Source: Ligula intestinalis
Taxonomy: Eukaryota > Platyhelminthes > Cestoda > Diphyllobothriidea > Diphyllobothriidae
Direction of reading: 5' to 3'
DNA length: 64,000 nt
NCBI GenBank assembly: GCA_036362985.1
Contig: JAYGXS010000008.1
Location: forward strand, 21,152,722 to 21,216,721
Part shown: piece after piece, positions 21,270 to 33,042 of the stretch
Numbering within the stretch: the stretch's first letter is position 1
How the letters are laid out: every line of letters starts with the position of its first letter
Program-made: the position numbers and the translations under genes
Notes under the pieces: model-generated
What the model was told of the DNA's origin: nothing
The model's input: the letters and a program-made list of their open reading frames with translations, nothing else
The model's database searches: none

Positions 21270-22000
21270 GGGTCAAAAATCAGTGTCCGATTGGCTAAAC
21301 TGCCTTGCTACTTCCTTCCTGTTGAGCTACTTTACAAAAAAGTAATGAATAAATGGGCAGAATCGGTCTCCAAAGTATAACCTTTATATATGCAATCCAT
21401 AAAGTGTAAAAATATGTGAATTTCTGCGTTTGAGAGAAAGCACGGTCTTGGTATACACTGGACTTGTATCCGGCAAATACTCAATTGTTAACCAGGCGGA
21501 CTCTTCCAGCGTCTTTTTTTTCTTGTCCTTGCGTTTCTGAAAAAAATGTATCTTTGTATTTAAAAAAAACTTTCATCTCTTATACGTAGTCCCTGTGATT
21601 GAGGATGATAACCATCCACTGCTAAATCGAAAAGAAGAGAACAAAAATAATTCACATATTCGTTGTATACCAGCTTTACTCGCAAGATAACCACTTAAAA
21701 GGTGAAACACATTGTATGATATTTCACAAGAACCATGTACTAAGCGGTTGGAGGTGGCTTAGATATGTGCCATATGCCATTGACAAACGTCTAGACGAGA
21801 TGAATTCCGGCAAGCTCTATAAAGAAAGGAGATATAATCACTTTCTCGGTTTCATATTTGAATCCATCAACAGAGAAAAAATCATATTAGGTTCCTGTTT
21901 TGCATAAACGCCGCAGTGTTAATGAAATGCAAGCGCAATATCGCAGCAGCGTTAGCATTCGAATTTCGGTATAGATGTTTTAACTTAGGGAGTCTGAACG
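21270..22000 (+). repeat. Dispersed repeat Y, copy 1
   Basis: Matches the reverse complement of about 33030-33720 over most of its length, with shared words such as GTATGATATTTCA and GAATCCATCAACAGAGA. The copies are diverged and carry no intact frame. Element type is unknown. Confidence 0.65.
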
Positions 22001-22029
22001 TCGTTTTTCTGAAGAAAAAGATGTGATCA

Positions 22030-22440
22030 CAGAAAGAAGCCGTTTATTTTCGGGACACCTTGATATCATCTTAAACACTTCATCAGAAGCAACCGTAGAA
22101 TAAGATGATCAATGCCCACATTACATATTATGCCTAGGCCACAGTGACCACATGATGGCATGCCGACTATAATTGGCAGCCCCCCTAATCACCGCTGCAG
22201 GTTGTAAATGGTGCAATTATGGCTTGGCAGACACCCTCCCAGTATTAAATAGCCGCGATTTCGTCATTCGTGGCGGATGTGTGCTTCAAAATTACAAAAT
22301 TAGTGTATTCGCTGAAATCGGAGTTGTTGCTAGGCTATTTCCTTCCAACGTGACTGATTTTCGTGCTCACACAAATTTCAGTGCGGAATACAGGAAGAGC
22401 AAGTCATTCCACTTGTTGACTGGCTGAGAACCATGGCTCG
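22030..22440 (-). mobile_element. PLE-4b tail, minus strand
   Basis: Resembles the C-terminal and 3' noncoding part of PLE-4 on the minus strand, including the region corresponding to LESWFSG near 22430 and the 3' end near 22040. The putative ribozyme at 22051-22089 keeps CUGAUGA and GUC but the GAAA side is lost. Confidence 0.6.
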
Positions 22441-22479
22441 AGCAGCTCGTGTCTCACGCTGCCTACAGGTCTTTCAAGG

Positions 22480-22864
22480 ATCCCAGCACCTGGCATTCGA
22501 GACCATCCGATAACCCCAACGAGACAAATGCGATGAAGCGGAGAGCTGCCTCGGACACGTCTTAATCCTCCAATTCTACAAGTTTTGCCTTAAGGCAACA
22601 ATCCATGAACAGGTTAAGGACATGACCATGGTTTCGCCAATTTTCCGACTCATAGCCGAGGTGGTCTTGCAACGGTTGGAGTTGCGGTCTTTCCGACACC
22701 ACAGACCGAAGTGTATATGGATAACACCTTCGTCATACTCGAGCAGGATCAGGTGTTGTCAGAATGTCAGCTTCGCAGACATTCAATTTACGACGGAGGA
22801 AAAAGAATGCAATGCGCTGGCCTTTAATGGTGTCCTCGTACACTGGTCGCCGATGACCACGTAA
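22480..22864 (+). pseudogene. PLE-4b RT fragment, plus strand
   Basis: Reads MVSPIFRLIAEVVLQRLE (RT motif B and following helix), FRHHRPK, and in a shifted frame a decayed YVDDTF region. It lies back to back with the minus-strand tail at 22030-22440. Confidence 0.75.
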
Positions 22865-24419
22865 TTTTCCTGAATTTGTATAAGTTTGATCATAACTCCA
22901 ATACCAGTGTGAATGATTTTAGGAAAACATGGATATAATACTGAACGGAAAAAGGCCTACTTAAAATAATTATATTAATTACTAAGTGTTCGTAAAGGAA
23001 CATAAAATTATCTCGATAATGCCGTGGTTCTAGAGACTTTAAAAGAGCTCTAACTTAGAAAAATAAATTAAGGTATTGTGTTACGTTGAAAACTTGACGC
23101 AACCACTTTCTATGTAAATAAAAAAATTTATTTAGGCAACATATTCTGTAAAGTCTGTTCTTACCGGTTACGCATTTATTGAATGTCATCGAAAAAAGCA
23201 TGTCATCAAATTGCTTTTTTTACTATCTGTACTGATAAATTCATAATTTGTGCATCTGTTCGACGTTTACACCAAAACCTTTAAAATGAGGTATGTATAA
23301 AGAGTATTTACCGAAAAAAAAGTATTTTTGGATAAAAGTTCTTCAAATGCTGACCATGTTGCTTCTTTTTAGAAATGCCTCGAAACAGCAAACCACATTG
23401 TCAAGAATAAATCATGTCAGCCGTATAACTCTGCAACTACTTATCCTAAGATTCATTAAAAACTTTCCATAAATGGTTATCTCTTAGAAATGGCTTTGAT
23501 TAGATATTCAGCTAACGAATTTCTGTGTATATTAAATTTCTAGCACGTAATGTCACAGTGAAATCTGAGAATTTTGAGAATTCTTTAAGTTTTCTGAAGA
23601 TAAATGATTCAATTTGACTGAAAATAATAGGACATTCTTTTCTCTTTATATTGATTTACCTTCCGTATGAGTAGATTTATTCCACTTTCAGATATATACT
23701 GGGGAATTTAAAAAACAGGTCATAGACATTGCCATTTTTTGATTATTCTTTCGTCAGCTTCGTTTCTAAATAAAATAAAAACGGATTGTAAAGTACACCA
23801 AAAACTGTTTTTCTTCACGACTTACATTTTAGTAAGGCATTATTTGTGTTAAATCTGCGAAAATTTTTAGACACTTGATTTTTATTGAAAGACATTTGAG
23901 TTTTATTGCTCCATTCAAACAAGCACTCTTCTTTTATTCCATTAAGTGCAATAAAACTTAACAGAATGGCTAAAGGTAATTTCTTAAACGCCAGTCTTCA
24001 ATGTTACTGCAAGCAAAGTTGGTTCTATTAACTTCGCTTCACTTCAATCTAAACAATTTTGTATAAACGTTTCCAGCTCTGGAAGGGATATCTACTGTAT
24101 CTATTTTATTTATTTTGGCGTTTCTTCTTATTATTGTCAACTTCAACGTGCGGTTTGGTTCGATCATTCGTAAAAGCATAGTAAAATTCCTTCTAAATGA
24201 GCCTATTCCCAATCTCCCCGAAACTTATGGTTATTTCTCTTAATAAACCTAACTTAATGACGATTTAACTAAGTGTAAGCCCTTTGTAGAATTCAATAAA
24301 CTGCATGAATCACAATAGTTTTTTCAAATATATGCCAAAGTGTCCAGGCAAATTTCATAATTAGCGTTGCATGGTCTTTGGCGGCTACTTTATACCGCAA
24401 AATAAATAAGAGCCTTAAA
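22865..24419. other. AT-rich, gene-free
   Basis: No frame longer than 60 codons and no recognisable repeat. I see nothing to annotate. Confidence 0.6.
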
Positions 24420-25220
24420 ATAAAGTGTTCAGGAGGGTGCCAAATCTATGCAAATTCCGAACTTCAACAGCAGCCACACGACCAGTCATAAATGCAGCTG
24501 CGTGAGAGAACTATGCTTACGCGTTGAGAGGCATCGCGGGGAATTTGAGAGACAGCGTTGTTGAATTGCAATATGCTCGATAGAAGCCGAGAGCGAATGA
24601 TTAATTGCTCACACTTTTTTCAGCGAGCGCATAATCAAATGGGCCAAGAAACCAAATCCAACCGGTCAGAAGAAAGCATTGGGAGCAGCCGCCACCTTTC
24701 TATTCCACTTGCAGTTGGAATTACACACAAGGCTTAGAGGCCCCGTCTCACGGCCGTAAATGGTTGAAATCATAAAACGGATCTGATGCCATTTATAACA
24801 TAGCGTTTACGCCGGATAATTTGAGAGATTTCTTCGGACGCGAAAGATGGAGCACGCAACAGATGTGAAGAGGAACAACGCAAACTCCCAGCTTGCTCGA
24901 TTGGTCTCAGCCATATTTTCAAGCATAACGAGGTTTAAATAATAACTAGAGGTGACAAAGGCGTGAGCCGCCGGTTGTCCGGGTCCTGGATCTCAGGCCT
25001 GCAGACAATGGAAAAGTGCATTGACTTGTCGTTCCTCATATTCCATACTGGGGTTTTGTCTCAGCAGTAGAATCCGTCATGTTGGGAGGGCATGGCCTAG
25101 CAACAACTCCGATCACAGCAAAAATAAATGTTGCATAAATATGAAGGCCGCATCCCACATGGACGAAATTGCGGCCATTAATGACCTGGAATCGGACTGA
25201 AAGGTCATCACAGCACCAAT
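24420..25220 (+). mobile_element. PLE-4c relic
   Basis: Multi-frame remnants match the minus-strand copy at 32130-31789 (NFNSSHTT, CSCVR) and continue to the tail, including reverse-complement matches to the GCGGCCATTAATGA words seen near 31250 and 34140. Heavily mutated. Confidence 0.65.
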
Positions 25221-25359
25221 CGCGATGAAGTATCCCTTAATATAAATTCTGCATGCTGGTTACGGCACCGCCAACTCTATGTCAGCTGGGTTAAATAAAA
25301 CACCACTTTGCTCCTAAATTATGTAGCTGATAGCAGCAACTCATCAGCGGACGAAATGA

Positions 25360-25440
25360 ATACTGAGAGGTGGGATATTGTAACTGGCGTTGAGAGGTCG
25401 CAGGTGACCTTGTTAGTCAATAAAAGCGAACATCCGTTTC
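25360..25440 (+). repeat. Dispersed repeat Z, copy 1
   Basis: A short repeat with GGTGGGATATTGTAACTGG and GGTCGCAGGTGACCTTG. Related copies lie at 25610-25690 (plus), 30085-30170 (minus) and 43800-43890 (minus), each close to a PLE end. Confidence 0.5.
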
Positions 25441-25444
25441 CCAC

Positions 25445-25560
25445 GAAGCAATTGAGAAGAAGAAGAATACTCGATCGCTGGGACAATATGTTTATTTGCC
25501 TGACGTTTCGATATCCATCGCGGATTTGTCATGAGAGACATAAGTAGCATGTCTCGAGAT
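25445..25560 (-). mobile_element. PLE 3'-end relic with ribozyme motif
   Basis: The terminal portion of a minus-strand PLE, ending in GAA repeats. It is the better preserved relative of 8014-8110. No coding part is attached. Confidence 0.6.
25499..25538 (-). ncRNA. Decayed hammerhead-like motif
   Basis: Core CUCAUGA (one change from CUGAUGA, at the essential G5), a short AUCC/GGAU stem II, GAAAC, GUC and AGG. The change at G5 should abolish cleavage. Confidence 0.45.
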
Positions 25561-26689
25561 AAAAAATCTACTGTGTATCACACCCCGCAATTAAACAAAA
25601 GGAATAATGCGAAGTGGGATTGTTGTACTGATGTGTAAAGGTCGAAAGTAACCTTGCGAGTGTGTTTCGTCGTGTTTTGATGGACAATGACGCAGACGAT
25701 ACTTCCGTTGACAAACAAAAACTGCAAATATGAATTGCTGCACCAGAAGCGTGGTGTTATTTTCCACGCCATACAATTTTCTTGTGAAAAAAACACCACT
25801 GAAAAAGCAATAGTAGAAATCATATCGACATCGGCCTGCAAAGATTGAGTGATGGAATGCTCGTGACCGGTGTGCTCAAAGAAGACTCCAATGCTGCAAT
25901 ATGGACGCAGCCATCTTGATGCTTACACAAGCAGCTGCTGTTGGAGATATTTTTATCGTGATTTTCCTTTTCGTAGCAGGGCTTATCAAATTTTGAGCAC
26001 AATAACCTATTTATATTGATTGTTTCTATTTAACAGAGCTCAAATAAGCCTTCTAAAAAATAAGTTCAGACAATCACGGAGAAGCAGTCAGCGGAAATTA
26101 TGTCCACTGGCCTTTAAGTTAAAAATTGCCGAAACAGTCAGCCAATAATAAGATTAGGTTGTCATCCACAGTACCCACAACCAGGCTTCCTTACCGTTGT
26201 CCAGCATTATCCTGGGTAAGCAATCTCATAAACAAAAACCTCTACACGCCGACCTCGCCATGCGGGCGACGTGTAAGTGATGAATTGTAATTAGACTTCA
26301 CTATTTAAACCTGTCCATCTGTATAGTTTTAATTACCCTTTGTTGAAAACATATGCTTGCCAATCTGGTCTACAAAATACTGAAAAGGGTATCAGGTTGG
26401 TGACAGCAAAATACTTTTCCAATGCAAACTAGACGGTGCACGTTAATGGAGAACTCTGAAAATCGAAAAAAAACGGGAAAACGGCAATTAAAACAATCAG
26501 GTTTGGGTGGGTTCGTTACAGAATCGCATGGCCGTGAGAACGATCGCTAAAGGACGTAAACTCATGCTCCCCTTATCAACTTTCCTCATTTCCCCCCGCA
26601 CCGTGGACTGCTGCCCACCCTTTGCCCCCCCCGACCCCTTTTTAATTACGCTCAACGGGCTGTCACTGTAACCTGAACTCCCGAATAAA
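25561..26689. other. Gene-poor stretch
   Basis: Contains repeat Z copy 2 (about 25610-25690). The open frames around 25.6-26.0 kb on the minus strand have no motifs. Nothing else recognised. Confidence 0.5.
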
Positions 26690-27345
26690 TGAGAAAGTTC
26701 GCACCCCAGGTAATTGTATGGACGAGGAAGAAGGCGTGTAGAGCACCAGATTTATTATTCTGAGCTTTCGAACTCTTTCAGGGGTCCATCTTCAGAGATG
26801 AGAAAGCAACCAAAAAGGGGGTTATTATATTGGCCATAGGCTAATCAACTTTCAGAAATCAGGAGGTTGCCAAGGGGTTAGAAACAACAATAAAAAGGAT
26901 GGGAGAGGAGGTTGATTAGCTGTCAGTGGAGCTGGGGGTCATGAACAGTAATTCATGTGCCGCCTTGTCACCCCGTAAAGGGTCCTGGTAACCCTGCCTC
27001 CTCTTCCCGCCGGTTCGTTATGGAGTCCTCTTCGTTTGCCATGCTTGTGTATGGTTTGACTTCGTTTTGTCTTTTCCTCACACAATGGCTCAAGACTTTG
27101 TAAGCCGGTGACAGGTCTAGATGCGTGTTGAACGAGTTGGCATCTTGATACTATGCCTCGAGCGTCAGCTTTCCAGCTTTTGAGGTTCGTCGGCCTACGA
27201 TAGCCTCTCCTTGAATGTTGAAGTCATGGCCAGTCTCTGCGATGTGTGCTGGTAGTTGCGAGTTTGGGTCCAGTCTCTTGACTACTCGTTTGTGCTCATG
27301 TAGGCGGGTCTGCATTTTGCAGGTGACAAAGCTGCACATTACTTG
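26690..27345 (-). mobile_element. PLE-7: endonuclease fragment with 3' end
   Basis: The minus strand encodes the end of a GIY-YIG domain (QTRLHEHKRVVKRL, HIAETGHDFN) at 27339-27151, followed by a 3' noncoding part that ends near 26700 with a ribozyme motif. On the right it meets an inverted copy of its own 3' end (27346-27640). Confidence 0.8.
26759..26798 (-). ncRNA. Hammerhead-like ribozyme, PLE-7 left end
   Basis: Stem I UCU/AGA, core CUGAAGA (fits CUGANGA), unpaired U, stem II GGACCCC opposite AGAGUUC (imperfect), GAAA, AG/CU stem III, triplet CUC. Confidence 0.65.
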
Positions 27346-27640
27346 CTATTCGTGAGCCCCAGCTCCACTAACAGCTAATTAGCGTACGCCACCATAAATT
27401 CCCCACAACCCCACTGACAGCTTATTGCCCTCCTCCCCCATTATTTTGCGATTGCTGTTTCTAACCCCCTGATAACATCCTGATTTCTGACCGTTAATTA
27501 GCCTATGACCTCTATAATCACCCCCTTTTTGTTGATTTATCATCTCTGAAGGTGGACTTCTGCAGAAGTTCGAAAACTCAGAACAATAAATCAATTGATC
27601 TGGTGCTCGAAACGCTTTCTTCCTCAACCTCGACTCCCTT
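27346..27640 (+). mobile_element. PLE-7 inverted terminal copy
   Basis: This plus-strand block is an inverted copy of the 3' end at 26700-26950, sharing CTCCACT-AACAGCTAAT, TTTCTAACCCC, CTGATTTCTGA and the ribozyme region. It faces the minus-strand tail. Confidence 0.8.
27543..27582 (+). ncRNA. Hammerhead-like motif, PLE-7 right end
   Basis: Stem I UCU/AGA, core CUGAAGG (last core base A to G), unpaired U, stem II GGACUUC with GAAGUUC (7 pairs), loop UGCA, GAAA, then CUC. Confidence 0.6.
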
Positions 27641-29655
27641 GCTTCGATAATTGCCTCTATCTCACCTTCCCTCAACAACTGTACAGGAATCTAGGACTAA
27701 CAACCCATGCTCTATTTATCTATACCTGTTCTTTCTTATTGATCCATACTTATTGGGTCAGTCTATCTTATCAATAGGTCATGAGCATTTGTCATTGTGC
27801 AAGACGTCACGACATTGTTCGACGCCATTAGATTTTCAAAAATCAATGCTTTAATGCACGCGCGTAATCATATTTACCGAAACAATTTAACGTTTTGATA
27901 ATATAGCCGCAGAATGTCGTACTATTTCAGTTACTCAGTGTGTCTATAGATTCCGTTTGACCTAAAGTACATCGTCCCTATATCGGAAGTCTGGTTTTAC
28001 TGATTGGATTAGTTGCAATGAGTCATGTTAAGTATTACCACGCATTAAACGCATGAGGGCCTCGAGGTCATTAATAAAGCTAGGCAGGCAACACTTGTGC
28101 TCGTCTCGTTTGGTGGGAGGTGGATATTTCTTTAGTTGGACACCAGTGGGCGTTAATCGGAAAACTAAGGTTTGTAATATCTTACCGGAAGAAGATTTTT
28201 GAGACCACCCAAGATCACATAAAACAAGGTCTTAACACACGAGTTCATAGATTGATGGCAAGCTCTTTATACGTAGCATATTAGATTCTTACTGAGTGAG
28301 AGAACAACTGCCTTCTAGCACATCATACAATTGAGAGTTTGACCTCAACCAATTGCCAAACTTCCGGAAGAAAAGATTTGCATTTTTGCAAGCTGGTTAT
28401 TTAAACTGACGAAAAGACGTTTTAAACTTCCAGGACGGTCTAGTAAAGAATCCCATTTACAGATTAAGTCACTTCTAGGTGTTTTCTAAGCCACCATAAG
28501 GAGATTTTCGTGCATGTTAACGTCAATTTTCCGTCATTCCGCTGTCTTTACAGCGAGTGTAGAGGATATTTTTGCATAGAGCTGTGTAATTATTTTTCCA
28601 CAGGCTCTGGAAACTCTTTTGGATCATCCTTGACATCTCTAGACTGTATTTATCTCTTATCCACCAGCTCTTTTGCAAAAGCTTGTCTGCAGTTTATCCG
28701 AAAGCTCTTTTACTGTTCGCCAACGATGTACAATCTGCGATTAATGTGGGGTCCAGCTGGTTGTGATAGTAAAATTATCACTGTGAGCCTTAGATGGTTA
28801 ATTTACACCGCTTAATTCAAAGTCCATTATTGATTACTTTGAAGCCTAAAAAAGAGCAACCAGGGAATGCTGGAAGACTAATGAATCCCGTCCCAACTGT
28901 GTCATTTAGCGGCAGACCTCCGACGAGTAAACTGTCTAGCCTTTCCACTTGTACCTCAGCTACATGCGTGCTGTGAATCTGGGACAATCAAGGCTTAGCA
29001 GGGCTGCGAAACCTATGAAGACCAATTGGATATCGTCTCATTATAAATGATTATCGTTATAAAGATTATGCACAAATGCAAGAGATGAGGTCTCAGGTCA
29101 GTGGGTAGCCAAGTTATGTTCTTCAATGCGCGTGTCAAGTCTAGAATCTGTTTGACCCATATAAACGCAACGAAAACTAACGCATGGGATACGATACGTG
29201 ACTTAAATGTGCGGTCATTTGGGCAAAATATTCTTTACCTGGAATAATGCTGCACACAGGGAGGAAGCTGGCATGCGTGCGCTGCCAAATGCCAAACCAG
29301 TCTAATTATTGAAAAATAAAGGCAAGTAGACGGAATTTCCACTGACTGCTTCTACGTTTGACCTCTTATCGAATGGTTGTCTTTTGACGTTTTAGCTTGT
29401 TTTTTAGGAAATCTTATGGGATCTACGTTAGAAAGGAAAAAATGGTATAAACACGTTAGCGTTCTCTTCAGTTCATAATTGCGACAAGAATACCGAAGTT
29501 CGCGATAAAAATGTGGCCGACCGCAGCTGCTTTTGCGGGAGGCAAGATGACTGCTTCCAACTGCGATATTGGAGTCTTTTTTAGCACGCTATTCACGACA
29601 CGTCGATCACCAATAGTAGCGAATATTCGAGTCCCAGGAAGCAGTTCAGAAGACG
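27641..29655. other. Gene-poor stretch
   Basis: Short frames only, none recognised. It runs up to a 100-base N gap at 29656-29755. Confidence 0.5.
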
Positions 29656-29755
29656 NNNNNNNNNNNNNNNNNNNNNNNNNNNNNNNNNNNNNNNNNNNNN
29701 NNNNNNNNNNNNNNNNNNNNNNNNNNNNNNNNNNNNNNNNNNNNNNNNNNNNNNN
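29656..29755. other. Assembly gap (100 N)
   Basis: Exactly 100 undetermined bases, directly left of a 53-bp near-perfect palindrome of PLE-4 ends. The round length suggests a gap of unknown size. Confidence 0.95.
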
Positions 29756-29790
29756 CGTTTCGGATTCCGTCGGGAATCCTTAGTCATAGG
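29756..29790 (-). ncRNA. Hammerhead-like motif with A3-U8 core (cut by gap)
   Basis: Minus-strand core AUGACUA with stem II GGAUUCC/GGAAUCC. The cleavage triplet side is lost in the N gap. Confidence 0.5.
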
Positions 29791-29835
29791 TAATCGTTAA
29801 CAGGTCTGAGAAATGCGCAGACCTGTTTACGATTA

Positions 29836-29875
29836 CCTATGACTAAGGATTCCCGACGGAATCTGAAACGTCAGG
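29836..29875 (+). ncRNA. Hammerhead-like motif with A3-U8 core
   Basis: CCU stem I, core AUGACUA, unpaired A, stem II GGAUUCC with GGAAUCU (7 pairs), loop CGAC, GAAAC, GUC, AGG. Confidence 0.58.
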
Positions 29876-30189
29876 CAAATAAAACTCTTGTTCCAGTGAT
29901 CGCATCTTCGTCTTCTGAGACGTCGATCAGTCAATTATTGCAGCCTGACGTCAAGAGAATTTCTACTTTAGCTTCTTCAGTGCTTTTTTTCCCCAGGTAA
30001 TTGTATGTTAAGGAAGGTACCGTTAAGCATTTGGTGCGGTCATTCATATTTGTTTTTTGGATGTCCAAGAAAGTGTCATCTGCGTCATCAGCCATCAAAA
30101 CACGACAAAACATGCTCACAAGGTCACCTTTGACCTTAAGGCATCAGTAGAGCAATTGCACCTCGCATTCTTCCTTTGATTAATGATGG

Positions 30190-31200
30190 GTTGTAATATA
30201 CAGCAGATTCCCTATCTCACTAATTGTCACCCGGAATTCTGAAATGCGTTTTCGATTCAAACGGTTTTTAAATGGTTTTAAAATCGATGGTCATACAGCC
30301 TTATTTCAATGCAATTAGGTCAAGTCAGGATGCCAGCTTTTTTATGAGCTTCTTTCTGACCGCTAATTAAAAGTATGTGCTATAAAATAAGTACGCATTT
30401 TTGTCGTTGATTTTGACTGCCTTTATAAATTCAAATATATTTTAAGGAAAAAATACAAAAAAGTTATTTCTTGCACTTTTTTGATAGAAAATTGTGCCTA
30501 CTTTTAATTGTATTCTTGAAGAAAGTGTATCTTTCGGTTTTTAAAAAAGGTTTAATGATGAGCTTTTGTACAATTTTAAGGTTTTTCTTCATAAAACATT
30601 GTATCCGTCAATTTTGTAATGCTGTCTTTACTGTGTTAAGCATGCTCCATATATATTGCAACATTTTAAAAGAACTATGTGAGATCTTCCTTAAGCTCTA
30701 GGCGAAAATGTGCTTTTCTTTAAACAGAATGTACAGAGTGCGCAGTTTGTAAACCTTGAATTCCAGTAAAACTGTCACTATGTTTCAAAATTATTCGGCA
30801 ATTTGTTAACTATTTTACAACCGAAAAATACAGTTTCTTTAAGTATAACATTCAAAGAAGGCATAATTTGCTACCAAATGAGCATAAGAAATATTTTTTT
30901 ATGCGCGCTTTCCAAAAATTATATTTGAATCTATAATAGCAGTCAAAATCAATGTCAAAAGGCATGCTATTTAAGTTGCTACTTTTTAAAGTACATACAT
31001 TTACTAGCAGACAGAACGTAGTTCGTTTAAAAGCCGGCATCCTGATGTGACCAGAATTTATTGAAATTAGGCCGTACAATTGCCATTTTTTAAACCAAAC
31101 GTAATTAATATGTTTGAATCGAAAACGTTTTTCAGAATTTCGGGTGACATTTCATGAGGTAGTGAATCTACTGTACAGATCAGCTTCAGAATAAGCATGA
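30190..31200. mobile_element. Long-TIR element, copy 2
   Basis: The left arm (about 30193-30450) and right arm (about 30925-31195) are diverged inverted repeats of roughly 260-270 bp, sharing TGTCACCC-GAATTCTGA, GTTTTCGATTCAAAC, TCAGGATGCC and GATTTTGACTGC. The interior of about 470 bp has no transposase. It looks like a nonautonomous foldback or DNA transposon. The copy at 18880-19600 belongs to the same family. Confidence 0.72.
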
Positions 31201-31204
31201 ACAA

Positions 31205-32480
31205 TAAACTTGTCCTAATTGGTGCGATGATGGGTTAGCAGTCCACTTTCGAGTTAATAATGGCCGCGATATTGTCCTACGTGTGGGATGTAGCCTTCAT
31301 AATTACGCAACAATTATTATTACTGTAATCGCAGTTGTGGCTGGGCCCTGCCCTCCCCACTTGACGGATTCTACTGTTCAGACAAAATCCCAGTATGGAC
31401 TATGGGGAACGGCAAGTCATTGCACTTTTCCATTGCTCTGGATCTGAGAACCGGGACTCAAGCAACTCGCGGCTCCCGCATTAGTCACCTCTTGTCATTA
31501 TTAAAGCCTAATTATACTTAAAAATATGCCTGAGCCCCATAGAGTGAGCTGGGAGTTAGCGCTTTTCCTCTTCACCTCTGATATGCGCTCGGCCTTTCGC
31601 ATCCGCAGTAGCCTCATGGTTTCACGGGCGTCACATCGGTGTCCACAACTTATTCAGATCACGTATTTGACTTCAGCCATTTCCGGCCGTGGCTGTGGGT
31701 TTTTCGGCCTCATGGACCGACACCTAGTATTTGTTTCCGGCCGTGTGTAATTGCAACTCCATCTGGAATTAGAAGGTGACTGACTTCTTCAAATGCATTC
31801 TTTATGTACGGAAGACTCACCTAAATTGTTGTGCCAGTTGGATTTGGTTTCTTGGCTCATTTTGCTTATGCGCTCTTTGAAAAAAATGAGCGGATAACCA
31901 TTCGCTCTCCGCACCAATGCAATGTATTGCAATTCAGCAACGTTGCCTTCAATTTCCCTGCAATGCCTTTCAATGCGCCAGTAGAGTACTCTCACGCAGC
32001 TGCATTTATCAGTGGTCGTGTGGCTGCTGTTGAAGTTCGGAATTTGTATAGCATTGGCCACTCTTCTGAATACTTTATTTTTTAGGCCAGCACGGCCATT
32101 TCGGCGAATGAGGTCATCTAGAAAGGCCATCTGTTTTTTTATTCATGTTTCTACATCGTTAATTGTATGTCCAGGAAACCAACATTCAGATAACACCTGA
32201 TCCCGCTCGCTTACGTCGAAGGTGTCATCCACATACACTTCCGTCTCTGCTGTCGGAAAACCCTCTACTCCAACCGTTGCAAGACCGCCTCGGCTATGAA
32301 TCGAAAATAGGCGAAACGAGGGACATGCCATTCATCTGTTTGTAGATTGTTGCTCTGAGACGAAACTTGTGGAATTGGAGGATTTGGACGTGTCTGTGGC
32401 GACTGTCCGTTTCATTGCATTTGTCTCGTAGGGGTAGTCGACTGGTCTCGACTGCCAGGCCCTGGGGTCATTGTAAGACC
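31205..32480 (-). pseudogene. PLE-4d RT relic, minus strand
   Basis: From high to low coordinates: an RT motif B region near 32340, a decayed YVDDTF with SERDQVL (32331-32143 frame), then KVFRRVANAIQIPNFNSSH and CSCVRVLYWRIERHC (32130-31789 frame), then the tail near 31500-31205 with words shared by other PLE-4 tails. Several frameshifts; no intact endonuclease. Confidence 0.8.
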
Positions 32481-32522
32481 TGACAATCGCGTGATGCACG
32501 TGCTGAACGAGTAATTGTTCTA

Positions 32523-32945
32523 AGGCCCGCAACCAATCAACAAGCGCAATGACTTTCCATTCCCAAATTCAGCACTGGAACTTTGTGTGAACAGGAAGAT
32601 CAGTCAGATGGGAATTAAATGGCTCAGCAGCAATTCTGATTTCAGCGGACATAATAACGGCGTAATTACGAAGCTCACATTCGCCAATGATGAAAAAACA
32701 CAACAATTAATCACTCGGAAGTGCACTGCCATGCAATTATCGCACCAATTAGGACCACCAAATTATTCTTATGGGGACTGCTTAATATAGTGTGCACGCG
32801 GTCACGTGGACACTATGGACTGTGGTGAATGTGCAATCTGGATGCTTATCATCCTTTTTTGTGGTAACTTCGGGCTAAGTTTTTAGGGCAGAATCCAAAA
32901 CGTCCGGAAAATAAACTTCTTGTTTCAGTGATCTTTTCTCCTTCT
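32523..32945 (+). mobile_element. PLE-4d plus-strand tail
   Basis: A 3' tail in the opposite direction, starting at the NKRNDF region and ending near 32945 with the PLE-4 terminus (AAAACGTCCGGAAAATAAAC). The hammerhead region at about 32880-32920 is decayed. It faces the minus-strand relic, as in the PLE-7 and PLE-2b arrangements. Confidence 0.72.
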
Positions 32946-33027
32946 TCAGAACTTGTGACAAAAACTCGCTTATTTCCCCTTAATCGGCAATCTACTTTCT
33001 TTCCGTTTTGTTTTATTTCCTAGGTTA

Positions 33028-33042
33028 ATATATATATATATA
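33028..33042. repeat. (TA)n tract
   Basis: Short AT microsatellite at one end of dispersed repeat Y copy 2. Confidence 0.8.

Larger units (their letters stand above)
29756..29910. mobile_element. PLE-4 ends in head-to-head inversion
   Basis: 29756-29808 and 29818-29870 are inverted copies (53 bp, two mismatches) separated by 9 bp. Each is the 3' end of PLE-4 with its ribozyme-like motif. The left copy is cut by the N gap; the right one continues to the usual GTGATCGCATCTTC terminus. Confidence 0.88.

Noticed and set aside
22051..22089. Intact ribozyme at the PLE-4b end
   Set aside because: CUGAUGA and GUC are present but the GAAA side and stem II do not form; treated as decayed.
29931..30119. 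Minus-strand frame with a DADDTF word resembling an RT active site
   Set aside because: No flanking RT motifs; a single short word is not enough.
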